Part shown: positions 47,601 to 55,232 of the stretch, piece by piece
Numbering within the stretch: the stretch's first letter is position 1
How the letters are laid out: each line of letters starts with the position of its first letter
DNA from: an uncultured Paraprevotella sp.
GTDB lineage: Bacteria; Bacteroidota; Bacteroidia; Bacteroidales; Bacteroidaceae
Direction: 5' to 3'
Length of the DNA: 64,000 nt
Assembly: GCA_900548345.1 (NCBI GenBank)
Contig: URKA01000003.1
Span: forward strand, 51,515-115,514
Program-made: the position numbers and the translations under genes
Notes under the pieces: generated by a model
The model's database searches: none
The model's input: only the letters and a program-made list of their open reading frames with translations
What the model was told of the DNA's origin: nothing

Positions 47601-49882
47601 TGTGAGGCATCGGTCACGGCGGCATCCGTGGCGCGCGGGGTATAGTTGTTGCAGATGGTGGATTGCAGCACGATGCCGCCTTTGTTGCAGAACACGGCGG
47701 CGTTCTCCGTACTGTGGTTGTTGCTGATGACCGACGAGGTCAGAATCAGGTATTCCGGATGGTTGTCGGCAGAGTTGGCGTAGTTCATGTACACGCCGCC
47801 TCCGTTATGGGCGGAGTTGTTGATGACGGCGCACCGTCGTATCAGTCCGGAGTTCTCCAGGTATATGCCGCCACCGTCAGACTGGATGGAACTGTTGTTG
47901 TATATCAGGCAGGCTTCCACCGTGCCGGTACTGCAATACACGGCGCCACCTTCGTTGTTGGCGCGGTTTTCCTTGATGATGCAATTGCTCAACGTACTGT
48001 TGGATGCCATATACACGCCTGCGCCGCGTCCCGGCTGATAGGTGATGTCACCGTCGCCGTCGGCATAGCCGCCCCGGATGGTGAAACCGTTCAGCACGGT
48101 ATTCTGGTTGAACTCGGTCTGGCTGTTCTGCGGGGCAAGCCATACGATATGGCGTGAGTTGCTGGTAGGTTCCCAGCAGTTGCTCGTGGCATTCCATGTG
48201 CACATCCCGTTATAGTGGTTACCTTGTAGGATGGTTTCGTGCTCGAAGTCCCATGGCATCCCGCCGTCTTTCAGTTTCCTTTCTTTTTTCGATGCTTCGG
48301 TGCCGGCGAATCCTCCGTACATGTCGATACCGTCGCGCATAAGGAAATAGACGGTTTCGCTTCGTCCCGCCACGATTTGGGTCTGTGGTTCGTATACACC
48401 GCCTGCCACCCATACTTCACCGTGTCCGTCGGAGGTGTTGGCAAGGTCGTCGATGGCGCTTTGCGGGTCACCCATGGCATCGTCCCATGATGTGCCGCGG
48501 CCGGTTCCGCCCGGTTTTACGTAACGGATGCGGTCGAGCGAAGGGGTCTGGTATTCGTATGCGCCGATGTCAATCCGTCCGTTCCTTGTACGCGGCGAGC
48601 CGGTGATGTCCTGCCGGCTCTGCAATATGGTGATGTTGTTGTTTGTTCCGTTGTCTGTCAGTACGGAGTTGTAAGGGAAGCTCCAGTCCCATATCTGGTA
48701 ACTTCCGTAGCTGCTTGTCGACTCAATGTCGTAGCCTGTTTTGGATGAAGGATAGGCAAACCGGGGGGCGTATTCGGTCTGTTCGTTGTTGCTGGTGCTG
48801 ACATAGATGTTGCCGTTGCTGTCGGCCGGTTGCGGTGCCTGGGGGAAACCGCAGTGCGACATTCCCGGCTGGAAGGTGGCATAAAGGGTCGTGTTTCTCC
48901 ACACGACGGTGTTGTACACCTGTATGTTATTGCCGATGTTTTCCGTCATCAGGTCAATACCGCCGGAGGTGTTGCGGGCGATGGTGGCATTGATGACGTA
49001 TGCTTTCGATGCCAGCAGCACGCCGCCGTTTTCATTGTTTGTAATCACACAGTTGTCCACATGTCCGTAACCGGCAATGCAAAGGCCGCCGCCGTCGTTG
49101 TTCGAAGAGGAACGCGTGCCTGCGGCATTGTTGAACACGCGGCACAGGCTGACAGACGAGGTGGAAGAACCCGCGTCCGGCTCCACATACACGGCACCAC
49201 CCGTTGTGGCGTAGTTATTGATAAAATAACATTTTTCGATATTGTAGTTTCCGCCGCTGCCGGTTACCAGGATGCCGCCGCCTTTCTCGCCGTCGCCATC
49301 GGCCTGTCCGTCGGCGATGGTGAAGCCGTTGACGGTTGTGGCCGTGCTTCCCGTGCCGCTGTGTACGACCAACACATGTGTGGCATTGTCTGTACGTGTG
49401 GCATTGGATGGGAAAATCAGTGTCAGCGGATTGATGACGTCATCGTCTTTGATGTCACCCGTCAGGATGGTGCGGTAGGTGAAGCAGAATACTTTCTCCG
49501 TAAAGGCACGTTCGTCTATGCTGTTTTCCGTTCCGGCGAATCCGCCGTATAGTTTGATGCCTTCGCGTACGACAAAACCGTCCGGCATGTCGGCGGGCAC
49601 GCAATAATGCTTGTCTTTGTCGTGTGTCTCGGCCTCTCTGAAGCCTTGCACCCATATTTCGTCTCCTTCCTGTGCCAGGTCAAGGGCATTTCTCAATGTT
49701 GTGGTGTTGCTCCATGAAGAGCCGTCGCCTGTACCGTTCGGGGATACACGGAAGATGTTTCCGGCTTGGATGGCATGGGGGAGGAAAGACAGGCAAAAGA
49801 CTATCAGCATCCATAAAGGAAATGTTCCGATGGTCCGGCATGTCATGGGGCTGGCGGGATATAGGGTCAATTTCAGGTTCAT
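38681..49882 (-). CDS. Giant secreted beta-helix adhesin, 3,733 residues
   Basis: After a signal peptide (FPLWMLIVFCLSFLPHAIQA) come about eight modules of 330-510 residues. Each starts with a strand-Gly-DGSSW-ALxxA pattern, near residues 44, 452, 934, 1269, 1719, 2137, 2647 and 2977. Each then carries right-handed parallel beta-helix coils (GGGIYLENSGLI, GGAVYVEPDAG, INNNTCYNPEG) like Chlamydia-type Pmp repeats. Past 3200 the coils stop, and a beta-sandwich region ends in a sorting-like domain (INVYDTGGQLIRSARS, GVYIVNTSASATRKVLVQ). It closes a fimbrial operon, 30 bp after a lipoprotein gene, so it is probably surface-displayed. Ligand unknown. Confidence 0.85.
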   Translation of the reverse strand: MNLKLTLYPASPMTCRTIGTFPLWMLIVFCLSFLPHAIQAGNIFRVSPNGTGDGSSWSNTTTLRNALDLAQEGDEIWVQGFREAETHDKDKHYCVPADMPDGFVVREGIKLYGGFAGTENSIDERAFTEKVFCFTYRTILTGDIKDDDVINPLTLIFPSNATRTDNATHVLVVHSGTGSTATTVNGFTIADGQADGDGEKGGGILVTGSGGNYNIEKCYFINNYATTGGAVYVEPDAGSSTSSVSLCRVFNNAAGTRSSSNNDGGGLCIAGYGHVDNCVITNNENGGVLLASKAYVINATIARNTSGGIDLMTENIGNNIQVYNTVVWRNTTLYATFQPGMSHCGFPQAPQPADSNGNIYVSTSNNEQTEYAPRFAYPSSKTGYDIESTSSYGSYQIWDWSFPYNSVLTDNGTNNNITILQSRQDITGSPRTRNGRIDIGAYEYQTPSLDRIRYVKPGGTGRGTSWDDAMGDPQSAIDDLANTSDGHGEVWVAGGVYEPQTQIVAGRSETVYFLMRDGIDMYGGFAGTEASKKERKLKDGGMPWDFEHETILQGNHYNGMCTWNATSNCWEPTSNSRHIVWLAPQNSQTEFNQNTVLNGFTIRGGYADGDGDITYQPGRGAGVYMASNSTLSNCIIKENRANNEGGAVYCSTGTVEACLIYNNSSIQSDGGGIYLENSGLIRRCAVINNSAHNGGGVYMNYANSADNHPEYLILTSSVISNNHSTENAAVFCNKGGIVLQSTICNNYTPRATDAAVTDASQTGGLYANEYTLVVNSILWNNMNNNTRIPMYAASPTASKVQFINTAISDVGNAIWNNVLQDNIYEISSHNTIEDEDLIAPYFLPAGATMTSDDALYENIGIRSDWRDIDYYWIPQLGSPLRGLGQTLGLFPSAVSVTPEVDIAGKTFNMRPGVGAARIDAQPIVPATPDAHTLRIYVNDVNTPPDHDGSSWALAYRSLNEALAYFGSLSAEATTGKKLEIYMQEHTSFYPRYYFTNDDPRTATVNVPRTQSGQPIYIKGGFSSTGGENRTYDPLTYRTIIDGNPDGKTLDGGLYHCITVDENAEAVLEGFHVINGYSAESAQLNYGAGIRVIKGAKVTLRDCIFENNSAVTGTAVDAREASLTMENCVINNNTCYNPEGSQVSARELTLNHVTFVHNNGGTYTVSDGGTGDVKNTFAAGNTTGNTHNIAVTHDNFANPTNAPGATLGFATYLGGYSNFRPLTSSKEMADHIINHGTATDLKEDIAKKERNLGGIPDLGAYEAILPQSGRVYYVRTAADGGNDNNDGLSWQHPFATIRKAVNTALQGTVINNEHPQVWVAAGTYSQNPTGSSYNCFDIEDGVNVYGAFPKTGTPGMDDRHPLVSQHVYNNTPEYQASDYETILQPGTSSGNRRVLGQIDDYNPYKTTSEASTAEKWNAKTFTYPTEWNGFTLRNGYLDSNGISFLTNGKRNGGAGAAIFKQVTLTNCIVYNNENTSTNTGKELRGGAVYCDFGTLVNCYVIGNRFGGSGQYTAYGGGVYMRDGLAYNCVIYQNTTTAQYGDGAGIFLDGSNIFFNNTIANNTANINYRGNGGICTWNNGSTVLTIYNCISVDNVGHVSVSGNKDIASNGGQCKCYHSIFNSTGIYSNMSFENCEAISNTANLFEDKTAAQPNYRIKSGATSALNKGDNTPTINNKKYNLFNYTDMDYNARIQDCTIDIGAFERDNSDMIDAQKNDAEKAYIYYVTNAGEGTADASSADNAACEMKLQQVLTAAGKKAAEIADGYRVIVRIAGYDRDENIYHANTLETADNPMSYTYVIPYGITVEGGWNDHYNDEYGKAVTSFTERDIPRFCTTLTPVATVGGQEVNGFHAISFGKKPADWKNPDAVTLVDGLFLTGGSATSISSLNNPNTRGGAAIVPAWGHVSRCIISGNEANMGGGLYLLPGALVSGCLISNNNADEGAGIYAGVTDDIHGNGATADADTRSHIFTSTIVRNRANDSGGGISTENGASLGQDLTVWGNKAPSDKNMSGTFDITFEDNLTAGMLEKTTGEILTAFYPYNDCFVETFEMPTSMDNNTAMTSDESVYFTGNYMPKIFSPLIKAGMKTIYYQYLVDTYALPETDIYGMSYIQEDIDKIDVGCFAVEGGVMTVEGDIITRLFVSRTKRFDFTDENILKYKGQSFLTPLTELDEALEYIKKVRTEEKHKDTKFEIFITGGTYKPSYRRTDAQTTIINQRQNSFVVPSGVSIFGGFSGDELYSFDITSLTDEQGHTYTLTPKSEGDIPSILSQRASSDFNGNGISEPWELADQTILSGEINMSATEHCVYHVVYTDDSRGGHILLDGLTITKGETVSELDPNAYNELGRGGGIYSNYVDYTLNRCRLLDNRAMRGNAIYARHANITVNGSFFANNSSVDNIPAEMAANVAGGAIYLSGDGTAAKLRAFNCLWTNNETAGSGGIFAATDQDAYRPYMLLVNNTVARNKANAYSVTDVPTGDIINTLFWGNEQTQEDTPAVSAGLNITYSACEYPLTDNDDANHNIRLNPVNMEVDGPRFRSPSDESGAAGNASTNQWNPAAISVLTDAGNGELAKGLTAISESTGAYKDHMTTYLPDYLEQYMGTLTDNDGNAIEYKRFAGPKNEYGEDDVKPIDIGLYEYQYKLTFPEMDAVYIATYESGNADGSSWSNASSDLRGAIVALAHPTGNSSTNTTKHKHIYVKKGDYDYAISQLFAGGVAFNLQMGDSEFGDSLTIQGSYNNQGVQDFSNPSIITCNPVNAEKTRKLMQINANGKHVTIEGFEFHNPNGYAMEAGAGEGGSVTLKNVYYRNNKEDAITLQEHAGDMLIVNAQMTDGQAAGLDCEGQMTAGGKVTVVNTTFAHNQTDLTGTPEVYNSVAWRNTLQNLTGTAENHNANIPWDIENTDIENGPNFKDPENADIMKRDYSLRPSVRLLNQGSNDLYMEKAGVAETEKDGERDLGNNKRFIGTSIDVGAFEYSSPLQPIIYVKSGLAGGTQDGTSWANATGDLQGAANLAGLYKYNYGNDGYVFVHSNVTGTSLEMTIPGSRIYGNMNDETPLLGNEDLHTPEDVQSVTQDLLNRRDGMMESTTHSSLDNVSIHAANVVDGFEVTGKATLSDGGMLSTSILQATAETTVNENGILYNSFVDGGVNGRGGEIVNVTATGHIDTGQAKTAANLRNDTETVNDYITTDVWKYQLNEKSEDIDAGNLTDISAYTAYAGHSRDLAGNPRTLNNRPDNGCFETWNIPAGQAWQTAEAGKHYPVNGSVVYLHEGADLVLGQSAAFRPGYLLLRKDASLYGNGSTVQVPYVGVEKEISEGWNMTALPYALTRDGIAMPDYNAENRLVLTPLAASDSTETYDGQARAASLNQYYADNSPFWKAATAFGNGQGFALKTGQTGIYRFTGGRESTNTFVYEEQGEDKTVTLTQYDLKNVSSDGKPNFTYKENMGWNLFGIPYLVSRYDLGETDIPHVVYQWNDGTYSTVQTWEGGESATGHRNASVGEGMFTQTAVIGTAENLHFPRPVYREEAGLAAMGKYHLFLTGETGEDRFIFGTTDREGAGEEYAVGSDGLKLMALRKTAPQVYATGSTGTRFSLMNEVDETAAVQIGVKTVAGEYTFSLGETADFDMQEEVWLTDRKTGSRVNLRQTDYRFTTTEAEDAHDRFTLAFSRMAGDRTTVNVYTRGLTLYVEGVPEGKTINVYDTGGQLIRSARSDGDTFSCSLTRGVYIVNTSASATRKVLVQ

Positions 49883-49912
49883 GTTTACTCCTTTAGTTGT
49901 TCTTGCGTTTCT

Positions 49913-50872
49913 TTATTCATCTTCCGTTTTTTCCGTAACGGTGATTTCCTGTGAGCTTTCCAGGCCGTTGATGGTGAAGAAGAGGCGGTAATAGCTTACG
50001 TCGTCAGGCAAGGGAGACGGTTTGTAGGTGTCTTCTACGATTCGTGTGCTCAGTCCGTCGGTAAAGGTGATCGTCCAACGGATGGCGGCATCGTTGCGCT
50101 GGAAGGCATACGTGTCCGTACGGCCGTATATGTTGCTGCCGTTGTCCGTACGGAATATGTACGGGTCGGCGGTTCCGTCGCTCAAGTCGTTTCGGGTAGG
50201 TTGGAACAGATAGCCGGAACGGGGCATGTCGGACAGGCTGACGGAACTTATCCGCCAGCCGGGGTTGTTGGTGCGGAACGTCTCGGTGAGATTCCATTGG
50301 AGGTCCACTTTGGCACCGATATGCGTGCAAAGTGCCGTTACGACATTCTGGTTCTGTCCGTAGTCGCTGATGGGCGTGGTATCATAATAGATGTCGCGGA
50401 TGGCCACACCGGGGTTCTCGTCGAGTTTGATTTTCAGGTTTTGCAGTTGGGCGATGCTTTTGGGAGTGGCCGGAGAGAACGTGAGGGGTTCCCGGCTGGC
50501 TGTAATATACAGCTCGGCTGTCCGTGCATCGGGAACCAGCGGGATGTTGACCGTTGCCCTGTATACGTAGATGGCCCTGTTGGCACTTTGTTCCCAATGG
50601 CTTTCAATGTGGCTGAAAGTGTTGCTGCGCAGCACTTCTACTCCCGTTGAAGTACTGATGGCCACACGGATGTACAGGTAGTCGGGCAGGGGAAGGCGCG
50701 GGTCTTCACCGGGGTCGCCGGGCGAGCGCTTTAATACCTCCGATGCCGGGATGCGTATTTCGAGCGGAATCATCCTGTCTTCGTATACCGTTTCGGGAAC
50801 AGGCTCTTCTTGCCGGTCGTTTGCACAGGCGGCCAGCAGAAGCATAAGTCCTATCGTGATATATTTGTACAT
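49913..50872 (-). CDS. Fimbrial-operon lipoprotein, possible minor subunit
   Basis: 319 residues with the lipoprotein signal MYKYITIGLMLLLAACANDR. The rest is beta-rich (IPLEIRIPASEVL, RAIYVYRATVNIPLV, HIGAKVDLQWNLTETF) and ends with FTINGLESSQEITVTEKTEDE. I do not recognise a named family. It is placed between the FimB/Mfa2-type anchor gene and the giant adhesin, 29 bp and 30 bp from them. A tip or adaptor pilin joining shaft and adhesin is a plausible role, from position only. Confidence 0.7.
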   Translation of the reverse strand: MYKYITIGLMLLLAACANDRQEEPVPETVYEDRMIPLEIRIPASEVLKRSPGDPGEDPRLPLPDYLYIRVAISTSTGVEVLRSNTFSHIESHWEQSANRAIYVYRATVNIPLVPDARTAELYITASREPLTFSPATPKSIAQLQNLKIKLDENPGVAIRDIYYDTTPISDYGQNQNVVTALCTHIGAKVDLQWNLTETFRTNNPGWRISSVSLSDMPRSGYLFQPTRNDLSDGTADPYIFRTDNGSNIYGRTDTYAFQRNDAAIRWTITFTDGLSTRIVEDTYKPSPLPDDVSYYRLFFTINGLESSQEITVTEKTEDE

Positions 50873-50901
50873 AAACCCTTTGCTTTTATCGTGTGTCGTT
50901 C

Positions 50902-51918
50902 TTACATGTCAATGTCGTGGTCGCCGCCCGACTCCCAGTCGAGTTGTACGCTTACGCCCACGTCTTTTTCATCGGTAATCAGCTCGCCGTGGTTGTCGAG
51001 ATGGCCTTTCAGCACCTTCAGTGTGCCGGCTTTCAGCGGTTGTCTGATGTAGAGGGTGTTTTTGGTTGTTTTGCCGTCCGGCATCGTGACGAGTACCACC
51101 ATCCGCCAGATTGAGGCGTTGCCGGCGGCATCGTCCGACCGCATGGCATGGCCGGCGGGTTCGTCGGCCGAGGGGAAACTGACTGCATAGCAAGCCGTCA
51201 GTTTGTCTGCTTCGATGTTCTGCGTGCGGATGGTCGGTGGGTTGTTCAGGTCGAAGGTGCTGTCTGCGGGACAGAACGATACGCCCATGTCGCAGATGTA
51301 CGTCCTGATTTCGGTCGGTGACACGGCCGGTGAGTGGTGCAGTACCAATACCGATGCTGCGTTCTGCATGTGCAGTTCCACGTTGAAGTTCCGGCTTTGT
51401 CCGCTTTCCACGCTAATCTCTTCCCGTCCGCAGAAGAGTCCTGTGGAGTGTCCTTCGATGATTTCGCCCTTCTCCTGTTCCACTTTCATGGCGGTGTGGC
51501 TGTCGGGGGAGGTGATATGCAGTTGTCCCCATCCGGCCGTGTGGGCCAGTGCGGTGTGGCGGTAGTCGTTCGGTGTCATGTAGAGTGTGAACGAGGCCTG
51601 GTTGCTGTTGATTTCGTGCGTCTCATGACGCTGGATGCCGGATGTGGCGGCATCGAAGAAAGAAAGGTCGAGACCGGAGGCCTGTGTGGTGAACACGTGC
51701 GACAGGCTTTCTTCCAGTCGCGCGGCCATCTGTTGCTCTTCTGCCGTGGTCAGTTCGGAGTACAGCTCGCTTTTCAGGTTGAGTTTCAGCTGCACGTTAT
51801 ATTGCACGGACATTTCCGCGCCGCAGTCGGACAGGTCTTCGTCGATGCAACCGGTCATGGCCAACGCGGCCAGACAGGAGAAGTACTGTATGTAGATGCT
51901 CAGTCTTTTTACTTTCAT
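50902..51918 (-). CDS. FimB/Mfa2-family fimbrial anchor lipoprotein
   Basis: 338 residues from MKVKRLSIYIQYFSCLAALA; a longer frame to 51996 runs through the hairpin spacer and is rejected. The lipobox Cys is followed by IDEDLSDCGAEMSVQYNVQL, the usual mature start of FimB/Mfa2 proteins. FTLYMTPNDYRHTALAH and VLVLHHSPAVSP follow. In Porphyromonas gingivalis Mfa2 anchors the Mfa1 shaft at the outer membrane and limits its length; the same is expected here. It follows the major-subunit gene after two hairpins. Confidence 0.85.
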   Translation of the reverse strand: MKVKRLSIYIQYFSCLAALAMTGCIDEDLSDCGAEMSVQYNVQLKLNLKSELYSELTTAEEQQMAARLEESLSHVFTTQASGLDLSFFDAATSGIQRHETHEINSNQASFTLYMTPNDYRHTALAHTAGWGQLHITSPDSHTAMKVEQEKGEIIEGHSTGLFCGREEISVESGQSRNFNVELHMQNAASVLVLHHSPAVSPTEIRTYICDMGVSFCPADSTFDLNNPPTIRTQNIEADKLTACYAVSFPSADEPAGHAMRSDDAAGNASIWRMVVLVTMPDGKTTKNTLYIRQPLKAGTLKVLKGHLDNHGELITDEKDVGVSVQLDWESGGDHDIDM

Positions 51919-51950
51919 GAGTGCTTTCTTTCTTGTGGTGTAGTGGTGAA

Positions 51951-52004
51951 CGGCAGGCCGGTCAGGGCCTGCCGCCCTATGTGTCCCACGGAACATCCGT
52001 GGGA
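51951..52004 (-). other. Double hairpin between the major fimbrillin and anchor genes
   Basis: TCCCACGGA (51984-51992) pairs with TCCGTGGGA (51996-52004), a 9-bp stem with a 3-base loop. CGGCAGGC (51951-51958) pairs with GCCTGCCG (51967-51974). There is no U-tract. These structures lie just after the abundant-subunit gene and could protect its message or reduce read-through, giving many shaft subunits per anchor. Confidence 0.65.
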
Positions 52005-52025
52005 GTGGGAATCATCTTTTCTGTT

Positions 52026-53798
52026 TTATTCGATGACCACGTCATTGGTCAGACCATTCTGCCAGGTCAGGTCTACGGACAGACCGAGGCTCAGCTCGGT
52101 GGCGCGCAGGTCGGGCACTACGTTGTAGGCGTTGGCCAGGCTGTTGATTTTTACGTTGGCCGTAGTCACCTTGTCTTGTGCGAACACGCGGGTGTTGTCT
52201 GTATCAGTGGTTTTGGTTGACAGCTTACCTACGAGATAGAAAGTACCGCCTTCGGGCACGATACCGTCCGCACCGTAGAACGGAGCACCGTAGTTGTTCA
52301 CCATCTCAAGGGCGAAGTTGACAACTGCCTCTTCGGAACCTGCACGCTCTGGAGTTTCCAGTACCAAGGTCTGGTATTTGTCCGTACTTGTGGAAGTCAC
52401 ACCGTTTGCTGCTTCATCCAGACTTGCATCGTAGATGGTCACCTCTTTGGCGTCAGCCTGCTGATGGAACGCCCAGTCTACATTCTTCTGTCCGCCCACG
52501 AGAAGACCTTTCACGGGGAACATGCCGTTGGCAAGGTTGATGATGGTCTGTTCATCCTTGTCGAGGATGGTGGATTCGCTGAAGCGCGGGATGACCACAA
52601 AGCGTGCCACTGCATACTGTACGGGGCTTTCCAGAACAACCAACTGTGAATTGGGCTCCACCTTATTCTGGTCGAACTGTGAGGCATTGCCTACATAGCT
52701 GGCCCAATTGTTGGTGCTTGTTATCTGGTCGGAATTCAAAGAAGATGCCTTGATGTTGGAGTTGATGCAATAGTACAGTGAAGTCGGATATACATAGTCG
52801 TCGAAGTCGGCTGCGCTCATTCCTCCTATGATGGGAGTTGTTCCAGAGTGGCGGTACGAGAAACTCTTGGTTTCGCTATTGAATGCAAGCTGGGCCACAC
52901 CGGAAGGTATACCCAAGTTCTCAGGATAGGTTGTATCCGAGAAGGTTGTCTTGTATTCGATGTTACCGTCTGCATTAGCCGTAAAGACACCTGTTTCACT
53001 AATGATGCTGTTCTTGATGGCTTCGTAGGTGCTTCCCACCGTAGCTTTGTCTTTCACAATCTGATACAGGCTGTTCACCGTATACAGGATTTTCTTGGCC
53101 GAACCTGCTTTCAGACTGGTAAAGCCCACGTAGGCGTTGTAGAGTTCCGGATTCTGCTCAAGAGTGATGGCGGACCATCCGGTGGTCTGCGCGATAGCGT
53201 TCAGGCTATTGGTTATCTGGGTCTCCGTTGAACTTGTGCCGCCTGTTGCAATCTGGTCTAACTCAAAAGAAATGGCGTTTTGGAGTGGCGTAGTCACAGT
53301 CCATGTGCTTGCATCGTAAACAGGTTTCAGACTGCCGTATTGCTTTTTGGTTGTTTCACTCTCGGCACCGCCTTCGGCATAGAACAGCATGTGGTTGGTG
53401 TTCACCGGAATGTCCACGTCAGAATAGTAGTTGGCGTTGGGGCCGGAAATCTGGAATGCGCTGAATGCTGTCAGGCCGATGACACCTCTGGGTGACAAGG
53501 TTGATGAACCGTCCACTGCTGCATCCTGTGCGAAAGGCACCATGAAGATGTTCTTCATGCCGCGGAAAACGGGGGCGTCTTGTCCCTGTGCCACGCTTTC
53601 CGTCAGACGCTTGTGGCTTCCTGCGACAGGAATGTTGATGGAGAACTGTGTCTTGACAGACTCTCCGTTGAATGTAAGCGGACCTGTCACCGGAGCTTGT
53701 TCTTCGACGATGACTTCGTCCGAGCTACAACCGGTGAAGGCTGCTGCACCTGCCAGCAAGGCCATGCTGAACAGATTGAACTTTGAAAATTTAATCAT
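52026..53798 (-). CDS. Mfa1-family major fimbrial subunit
   Basis: 590 residues. MIKFSKFNLFSMALLAGAAAFTGCSSDE is a lipoprotein signal. The N-terminal domain includes GMKNIFMVPFAQDA, common in Mfa1-type pilins. Later blocks are ARFVVIPRFSESTI and FPVKGLLVGGQKNVDWAFHQ, with a C-terminal ELSLGLSVDLTWQNGLTNDVVIE strand. Type V pilins are lipidated, cut by an Rgp-like protease and polymerised by donor-strand exchange. An Arg near the start of the mature domain could serve for cleavage. It is third in the minus-strand operon. Confidence 0.85.
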   Translation of the reverse strand: MIKFSKFNLFSMALLAGAAAFTGCSSDEVIVEEQAPVTGPLTFNGESVKTQFSINIPVAGSHKRLTESVAQGQDAPVFRGMKNIFMVPFAQDAAVDGSSTLSPRGVIGLTAFSAFQISGPNANYYSDVDIPVNTNHMLFYAEGGAESETTKKQYGSLKPVYDASTWTVTTPLQNAISFELDQIATGGTSSTETQITNSLNAIAQTTGWSAITLEQNPELYNAYVGFTSLKAGSAKKILYTVNSLYQIVKDKATVGSTYEAIKNSIISETGVFTANADGNIEYKTTFSDTTYPENLGIPSGVAQLAFNSETKSFSYRHSGTTPIIGGMSAADFDDYVYPTSLYYCINSNIKASSLNSDQITSTNNWASYVGNASQFDQNKVEPNSQLVVLESPVQYAVARFVVIPRFSESTILDKDEQTIINLANGMFPVKGLLVGGQKNVDWAFHQQADAKEVTIYDASLDEAANGVTSTSTDKYQTLVLETPERAGSEEAVVNFALEMVNNYGAPFYGADGIVPEGGTFYLVGKLSTKTTDTDNTRVFAQDKVTTANVKINSLANAYNVVPDLRATELSLGLSVDLTWQNGLTNDVVIE

Positions 53799-53867
53799 AA
53801 CTTTTAGTGATTAGAAAATTAATAATATGATTCTTTCTCTCTTTTTTCTTTACCTGATGGTCAGGTC

Positions 53868-55220
53868 TTATTCTTCCTTATTGATTTGTTTCATGTACTT
53901 CGCCTGCTCGATGATGGCTTCTATCTGCTGCAGGTTGCGGCGCGCGTCCTCGTTGCCGTCCTCGATGGCGCGGCGGAAGTAGGTTTCGGCTTCCTTGCGC
54001 CGTCCGTTCAGGTAGAGGGCCGTGCCCAGCGTGTTGTAGGAACGTCGGTCGTGCGCCACGGTCTGTATCAGTGCGAGCGCTTCCTCGTTCTTGCCTTCGC
54101 GTATCAGTTCGATGCTGCGGTTGACGATGGGCGGCACGGTGTCCGGCTTATAGTCGTAATAGATTTGCAGGTAACCGGAATAGCGCTGGTCCAGCAGGAC
54201 ATTCTTGAGAAGGTAGCGGTAAGGCTCTCCTCCCTTGTAACGTTTGATTTTCCGTTCGCGCAGGTTCACATCTTCCGTTCCGTCGATGATGTCGAGGATG
54301 TTCTGCCGGTAGGGCAGGTCGGTGGCGGCCACCTGTGTGCGGAACTCTTCCCATGCCTCGCCTCCGTTGATGACCTCGAAGAGCGAGTCGGGCACGTCCA
54401 CACGTTCCTGCAGATAGCGTTTCAGTGCGTTCACACGGTTTCCGGCCAGCTCGATGTTGTGTTTCAGCGGTCCTTCGGGCGAAGCCTTACCCACGATTTG
54501 TATCCGGCATACGCGCGAGATGGTGTCGGCCATGATGTCGCGGGTCATGCTGACGATGAGGTCGAGCCGTTCCGCATTCTCGCGGAAGTCGCGGCGCACC
54601 TCATGTTTGTCCAAGGGGAAGTTGATGTACATCGGCGAGCGTGCGTTCCGGTAAGGCTGGTAGTCGGCTATGGGGCGCACGATGGGATAGCGTTTCTCCA
54701 GTTCCCCGGCTTTACCTTTTTCTTCCAGACGGGTGAGCAATGGGTTGAAGGGAGGGATATAGACCGCCTGCAACAGGCAGCGGGTGGGCAGCGTGGTTAC
54801 GTTGCAGCAACCTTCGCTTTCCGTCTCCACACAGAAGCTCACGGCTCCGTGCTTCATCCAGGGCTGCACATCCACAATCCGGAGAAAGTTCAAGGTGTCG
54901 CCGGCTTTCAGTTCATTTCCGGTGGCTCCGGCGTTGCCGTGGCCGTTCAGGCGGATGGCGCGTTCCAGTCGTTTGCGGTTCAGCCGGCCGCGGACCACCG
55001 TCTGCGGGAAGCGCAGCGTGTCCGTGTCGTTGCAGAGCATGGGGGTGAGGTATTGGCTGTATTCGCTTTTCATCCCCTCGCCGGCTTTCTCTGTCCAACT
55101 CACCTGCAGGCGCTTGCCGTTGTCCAGCCATCGCATTCCGGTTACCGTCACCGACTGCGCCTGTGCAGTCCGGCATGTGAGGGCTATGCAGAGGTATCCT
55201 AAATATTTGAGTCTTTTCAT
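53868..55220 (-). CDS. DUF3868/OmpA-like fimbrial assembly protein with TPR tail
   Basis: 450 residues with a signal peptide ending AQA. An N-terminal beta domain (VTVTGMRWLDNGKRLQVSW) fits DUF3868. An OmpA-like region carries IQIVGKASPEGPLKHNIELAGNR near residues 245-270. A C-terminal TPR-like segment (YNTLGTALYLNGRRKEAETYFRRAIEDGN) ends in IEQAKYMKQINKEE. Proteins of this kind accompany DUF3575 and Mfa1 genes and probably sit in the periplasm during pilus assembly. The 14683 gene is a larger relative. Confidence 0.8.
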   Translation of the reverse strand: MKRLKYLGYLCIALTCRTAQAQSVTVTGMRWLDNGKRLQVSWTEKAGEGMKSEYSQYLTPMLCNDTDTLRFPQTVVRGRLNRKRLERAIRLNGHGNAGATGNELKAGDTLNFLRIVDVQPWMKHGAVSFCVETESEGCCNVTTLPTRCLLQAVYIPPFNPLLTRLEEKGKAGELEKRYPIVRPIADYQPYRNARSPMYINFPLDKHEVRRDFRENAERLDLIVSMTRDIMADTISRVCRIQIVGKASPEGPLKHNIELAGNRVNALKRYLQERVDVPDSLFEVINGGEAWEEFRTQVAATDLPYRQNILDIIDGTEDVNLRERKIKRYKGGEPYRYLLKNVLLDQRYSGYLQIYYDYKPDTVPPIVNRSIELIREGKNEEALALIQTVAHDRRSYNTLGTALYLNGRRKEAETYFRRAIEDGNEDARRNLQQIEAIIEQAKYMKQINKEE

Positions 55221-55232
55221 ATCCGTCTTTCC

